The notes beneath the pieces were generated by a model that was not told the origin of the DNA, did not search any database, and was given only the letters and a program-made list of their open reading frames with translations. Positions 13,402-16,204 of a stretch of DNA of 16,204 bases are shown piece by piece. Each line of letters starts with the position of its first letter. The first letter of the stretch is position 1. The stretch lies in contig SEEY01000020.1 in assembly GCA_004211235.1 (NCBI GenBank), positions 1 through 16,204 of the forward strand. Direction: 5' to 3'. The position numbers and the translations under genes are program-made. The stretch comes from Rubrivivax sp. (GTDB taxonomy: Bacteria; Pseudomonadota; Gammaproteobacteria; Burkholderiales; Burkholderiaceae).

Positions 13402-13709
13402 CTCTCGCCCTCACGTCAACCTGCGTCGGCGGCCGACGTGCTCCGCTTCCATGCGAACTGCCATGCGAGCTGCCGGAGCCAATCATTCCTGCCAAGCGCG
13501 GCGTGACCTGGAGCTTGACGGCACGGCAGACCGAGGTGATCGAGACAGTCATCCGTATCGGCACATGCATAGGCGCAGCTAGCGCGCTGGGCCTGTCCAT
13601 CAAGACCATCGAAGCCCACATGGACAACGCTCGCGGGCGAGTGAATGTGGACACGAACTACCAGCTCATTGCGGCCTATGCGGCTGCGCGATCAGGAGGA
13701 TTCGAATGA
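13398..13709 (+). CDS. LuxR-type HTH protein
   Basis: This 103-residue protein has a GerE/LuxR helix-turn-helix in residues about 40-95 (LTARQTEVIETVIRIGTCIG, then AASALGLSIKTIEAHMDNAR). The first 35 residues are Pro/Cys-rich and carry no recognisable receiver or ligand domain. It is a bare DNA-binding unit. The start forms an ATGA overlap with the preceding gene. In a phage early operon it could control later genes or a host promoter. The target is unknown. The downstream gene overlaps its stop by ATGA. Confidence 0.8.
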   Translation: MTLALTSTCVGGRRAPLPCELPCELPEPIIPAKRGVTWSLTARQTEVIETVIRIGTCIGAASALGLSIKTIEAHMDNARGRVNVDTNYQLIAAYAAARSGGFE

Positions 13710-14257
13710 CCACGCAAATGACCTATGTCCAGTGGCATCGCAACCTGCTGGACTGGTGCGAGCCAGTCGGAGATTGTGTCGAGTGGCAAGGCCCGACGCT
13801 GAAGGCAAAGACGCCTTTGGTCTACGTTCCCAAGGGGTTTGTGCTGCCTCAGTGGGGCCAGTACCGACAGAGCGCCCGGGTCGTGCTGTGGGCGCTGTTC
13901 CACGGCGCACCGCCGCCGGCTGGCTCAGTGCTGCGGGTCAGCTGCTGCAATGACAAGTGCGTTGCCATCGAGCACATGTTCGTGATGACGCGGGCCAAGG
14001 CGCCTGTTGAGCAGGCCAAGCGGGGCGAACTGTCGACGCCGAAGCGCAAGGCAGCAGCCATCCGTCGCGCGCGCTCCCGCGAGACGAAGCTCAGTGTCGA
14101 GAAGGCCCGCGAGATCCGCAGCAGCTGCGAATCGTCCACGGTTCTGGCGCCGCGCTACGGGGTCAGCAAGGCAACGATCAACGCCGTCAGGCGGGGGAAG
14201 GCCTGGCCAGAGGCCGCGAACGGCGCCAGCGTCTTCAACTGGAGGCCCGCGGCATGA
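13706..14257 (+). CDS. HNH-like zinc protein with C-terminal HTH; degenerate active site
   Basis: This 183-residue protein carries SCCNDKCVAIEHMF (79-92), which aligns with the H-x-C-D-N-P-x-C-x-N-P-x-H core of HNH nucleases. The leading His position is Val78, the Asp is Cys81, and the Asn-Pro pair is Ala-Ile, while Cys80, Cys85 and His90 remain. Metal binding may persist, but cleavage is doubtful. Residues about 128-166 form an HTH of the kind attached to homing nucleases (LSVEKAREIRSSCESSTVLA, then YGVSKATINAVRRGKAW). The middle is Lys/Arg-rich. It is coupled by ATGA overlaps at both ends. It may be a DNA-binding relic or a nuclease of altered chemistry. Confidence 0.7.
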   Translation: MTTQMTYVQWHRNLLDWCEPVGDCVEWQGPTLKAKTPLVYVPKGFVLPQWGQYRQSARVVLWALFHGAPPPAGSVLRVSCCNDKCVAIEHMFVMTRAKAPVEQAKRGELSTPKRKAAAIRRARSRETKLSVEKAREIRSSCESSTVLAPRYGVSKATINAVRRGKAWPEAANGASVFNWRPAA

Positions 14258-14736
14258 AGAAGCGCAGTTCGTACCGGCCGAAACCCGTGCACCTCAACGC
14301 GGTGCAGCTGGCCATCCACGGCGCTTCGAAGCTCACGGCATCCGAACAGCTGGCCAAGGCGGCGCGCGTGCGCTGCTCGGTGGAAGACCTCTGCGCCAGC
14401 CGCGGCAGCATGGATGCCTGGGCCGACGTCTTCGACACCGTGAACATGATCGAAGCGCTGGCTGCCGAACACCTGTTCAAGCGCGCCCGCGAGTTCGTGG
14501 AAGCCCAGCAGCAGAACCTCGTCGACGTGATGGACCGCCACAAGGCAACAGGCTCCAACGTGCTGCGGCCCGTCGAGTGCGCCGCGCTGCGTGACCTGTC
14601 GGCGCTCTGGGCAGAAGCACTGGCCGAGGTCACCATGCGTCAACTTACTGCCGCTGAGGACCGCGTGCGGCGCAAGGTGGCCGCCGTGCTGCGCGGCAAG
14701 CCCGCCGCCGGCGTGCGCGTGCTGGTGGCCGCATGA
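14254..14736 (+). CDS. Conserved phage hypothetical protein, 160 aa
   Basis: The N-terminal signature MKKRSSYRPKPVHLNAVQLA recurs in early proteins of Pseudomonas and Burkholderia phages. The function is not known to me. The rest is helical (SMDAWADVFDTVNMIEALAA, then EHLFKRAREFVEAQQ), with a basic C-terminus (EDRVRRKVAAVLRGKPA). No catalytic or membrane motif is visible. ATGA overlaps join it to both neighbours, so it travels with the ninB recombination block. Confidence 0.75.
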   Translation: MKKRSSYRPKPVHLNAVQLAIHGASKLTASEQLAKAARVRCSVEDLCASRGSMDAWADVFDTVNMIEALAAEHLFKRAREFVEAQQQNLVDVMDRHKATGSNVLRPVECAALRDLSALWAEALAEVTMRQLTAAEDRVRRKVAAVLRGKPAAGVRVLVAA

Positions 14737-15281
14737 CTGCGCTGATGGAACGTACTGCCGGCACCCGCGAGGAACTGCACGCGGGCGTGACGGCCATATA
14801 CGAAGCGGCGAAGGCGATGGTCGCCGAAGGCAGGCGTCCGCACATCGAGCTCACCGAGGAGGGCGAGACGCTGAGCCTGCGGCAGCTGCGCTTCCTTCAC
14901 GGCCCAGTCTTCCGCCAGATCGCCGAGCAGGTCGTCGTCAACGGCATCCGCTACACGCCCAAGATGTGGAAGACCCACCTCAAGGACCTGTTCATCCCCG
15001 ACGAATTCGAGATGGTGCAGGCGCCCTACGTGCGCGACCGCAAGACCGGCGAGTGGCGGCCGGCGAAGCGCCCGGTGCCGCGCAAGCTGCCGAAGAGCCT
15101 GACCAGCCTGAAGAACGAGGCGCGGTCCAACTTCATCGACCAGGTGCTGGCCCATGCCGCCGTCGAGTGGGGCGTCGAGTTCATCTTCAAGTTCGACGAG
15201 CGTGAGGCCGTCCGGTACCAGCCGCCGCGCTCGAAGCTGAAGAAGGCCGCCCAGCAGCAGAGCGAGGCGGTACCGGCATGA
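14733..15281 (+). CDS. ninB: NinB-type recombination mediator
   Basis: This 182-residue protein is of the NinB (lambda Orf) family, a recombination mediator that acts with single-stranded DNA and SSB to aid strand exchange. The signature is LSLRQLRFLHGPVFRQIAEQ, then YTPKMWKTHLKDLFIP, RSNFIDQVLAHAAVEWGVEF and a final DEREAVRYQPPRSK. Lambda Orf is about 146 residues, so this one has an N-terminal extension of some 35 residues (a helical EELHAGVTAIYEAAKAMVAE). It is coupled by ATGA to the genes on both sides. It heads a ninB, Ref-like, rusA cluster that parallels the lambda nin region. Confidence 0.88.
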   Translation: MTALMERTAGTREELHAGVTAIYEAAKAMVAEGRRPHIELTEEGETLSLRQLRFLHGPVFRQIAEQVVVNGIRYTPKMWKTHLKDLFIPDEFEMVQAPYVRDRKTGEWRPAKRPVPRKLPKSLTSLKNEARSNFIDQVLAHAAVEWGVEFIFKFDEREAVRYQPPRSKLKKAAQQQSEAVPA

Positions 15282-15742
15282 AGCGCTCGCCCATGAAAAC
15301 CGGCAAGGGGTTCAAGCCTCGCGAGCGCACCGAGCGTGCGCCCATCGTGCACAAGCCGCTGGTCAGGCTGCCGAACTACGCCGCGTCGACCGTGGCTGTA
15401 CCGATGCCGAAAGCCGCGCGGGTCAAGCCCGGCAAGCACGCGCCCACCGTGGCCGAACGCGCCTGGATGGACGCCATCACTGCTATCGGCTGCATCGCCT
15501 GCCTGATCGATGGCCACCCGGAGACGCCCGGCGCCGTGCATCACCTGCTGAGCGGCGGCCGGCGCATGGGGCACATGCACACCATCTGCCTCTGCGACCC
15601 GGGCCATCACCAGAACGGCCAGCAGTTCGGCAAGGTGAGCCGCCACCCCTTCAAGCCGCGCTTCGAGGCGATCTACGGGACGGAATCGGCGCTGCTGGAC
15701 TTGACGCAGCAGCTGGTGCAGCAGCAGGGCGGGCGCGCATGA
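15278..15742 (+). CDS. Ref-like RecA-dependent nuclease
   Basis: This 154-residue protein matches the RecA-dependent nuclease family typified by phage P1 Ref, which makes targeted double-strand breaks at RecA-mediated D-loops. Visible features are C72-x2-C75 (GCIACLIDG), HH at 88-89 (AVHHLLSGGRRMGH), C104 and C106 with GHH at 109-111, and SRHPFKPRFEAIYGTESALL (121-140), the family hallmark. The N-terminal 55 residues are basic and probably disordered, as in Ref. It lies between ninB and rusA with ATGA overlaps. Its role is probably in recombination using the host RecA. The His-rich site looks intact. Confidence 0.85.
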   Translation: MKRSPMKTGKGFKPRERTERAPIVHKPLVRLPNYAASTVAVPMPKAARVKPGKHAPTVAERAWMDAITAIGCIACLIDGHPETPGAVHHLLSGGRRMGHMHTICLCDPGHHQNGQQFGKVSRHPFKPRFEAIYGTESALLDLTQQLVQQQGGRA

Positions 15743-16107
15743 TCGCCGTGCTCATCCGCACGGTGCCGGGCATGAACGTCCGCGAGAACTGGCGCCAGCG
15801 CGCGCGCCGGGTCAAGGCCGAGCGCCACGCCGCCGCCTGGATGCTCAAGGGCCAGCCGAAGCCGAATACGCCCTGCAGCGTGCGCCTGACCCGCGTCGCG
15901 CCGTCCAACGGGCTAGACGACGATAACTTGGCCGGCGCGCTCAAGGCCGTCCGCGACCAGGTTGCCGAATGGATCATGGTGGACGACAAGCGCCGCGACC
16001 TGGTGCTCTACGTCTACGCCCAGCGCCGCGGGCCGTGGGCCGTTGAGATCGAGTTCGGCGAATTGAGAGCAGCCGCGCCGTTCGTGCCGCTGACCGAGGC
16101 CGCCTGA
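15739..16107 (+). CDS. rusA: RusA-type Holliday junction resolvase
   Basis: This 122-residue protein is a RusA-family endonuclease that resolves four-way junctions. The catalytic aspartates are visible in the LDDDNLAGALKAVRDQVAEW motif (about residues 57-76) and in VDDKRRD (about 80-86), in line with the acidic cluster of E. coli RusA. The C-terminal strand YVYAQRRGPWAVEIEF fits the dimer core. The length is normal for the family. It is coupled by ATGA to the Ref-like gene and by TGATG to the following gene. Resolution would finish the recombination intermediates made by ERF/exonuclease or NinB/Ref. Confidence 0.9.
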   Translation: MIAVLIRTVPGMNVRENWRQRARRVKAERHAAAWMLKGQPKPNTPCSVRLTRVAPSNGLDDDNLAGALKAVRDQVAEWIMVDDKRRDLVLYVYAQRRGPWAVEIEFGELRAAAPFVPLTEAA

Positions 16108-16204
16108 TGCGTTGCTCGATATGCCAGAGACCGCTGCTGCACTGCGCCGTGCCAGGCATTGCCATCGGCCCCACCTGCGCCGCCAAGCGCGGCCTGGCCC
16201 CGGA
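16107..16204 (+). CDS. Small zinc-finger-like protein (3' end outside window)
   Basis: Only the first 32 codons are present, MRCSICQRPLLHCAVPGIAI followed by GPTCAAKRGLAP. Cysteines at 3, 6, 13 and 24 (C-x2-C at the start, then PTC) suggest a zinc-ribbon type fold of a kind common in phage early operons after rusA. The ATG shares a base with the rusA stop. The rest is beyond the window edge. Confidence 0.6.
   Translation, partial: MRCSICQRPLLHCAVPGIAIGPTCAAKRGLAP

Noticed and set aside
1..16204. CRISPR array, tRNA, rRNA, insertion sequence, integrase or att site
   Set aside because: No spaced direct repeats, cloverleaf, rRNA, transposase or integrase signature was found by eye on either strand.

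Overview
This window looks like the early region of a lambdoid temperate phage or prophage from a high-GC betaproteobacterium, probably of the Burkholderiales. The evidence is the strong G/C third-position bias, the divergent cI/cro switch, a recombination operon (ERF annealing protein, YqaJ-type exonuclease, RdgC) on one side, and a replication plus NinB/Ref/RusA operon on the other. The host assignment is inferred from composition and protein style, not from a marker gene. No integrase, att site, structural gene, tRNA, rRNA, IS or CRISPR is visible, and both window edges cut through phage genes.

Left arm (1-5612, minus strand). Eleven tightly packed genes run leftward, most joined by ATGA, GTGA or TGATG stop/start overlaps. 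They start with five small early genes: a short basic protein, a helical protein, a hypothetical, and two small membrane proteins. Next come an ERF single-strand annealing protein, a YqaJ/PD-(D/E)XK exonuclease and a long Ala/Glu/Arg-rich coiled-coil protein. The last three are an XRE-type HTH protein, a 51-residue ORF, and rdgC, which is cut by the window edge.

Control region (about 5640-8250). A pL-like region (5660-5750) carries three copies or near-copies of an operator, core TAGCAA-N3-GTACA. A fourth copy lies between cI and cro, which ties both arms to one repressor. The cI-like gene (6574-7176, minus) has the S24/LexA fold signature but lacks the catalytic Ser, the catalytic Lys and the cleavage dipeptide. 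Behind it in the same leftward unit is an exported protein with a signal peptide, in the position of lambda rexAB, closed by an intrinsic terminator just before the pL operators. Rightward are a YdaS/Cro-type gene, a small probable gene on the opposite strand, and a CII-like regulator.

Right arm (8253-16204, plus strand). A 52-residue peptide gene overlaps an 845-residue SNF2-like helicase/DNA methyltransferase fusion. Then come a disordered 80-residue protein, a winged-helix-like protein, and a replication protein whose linker DNA is a 49-nt pure pyrimidine tract beside TGCCA repeats and small dyads, a candidate origin. Behind it lie a protein in the position of lambda P, a LuxR-type HTH protein, an HNH-like/HTH protein, a conserved phage hypothetical, NinB, a Ref-like RecA-dependent nuclease, RusA, and the start of a zinc-finger-like protein. 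Together the two arms encode synapsis and annealing, replication initiation, recombination mediation and junction resolution, under one immunity system.
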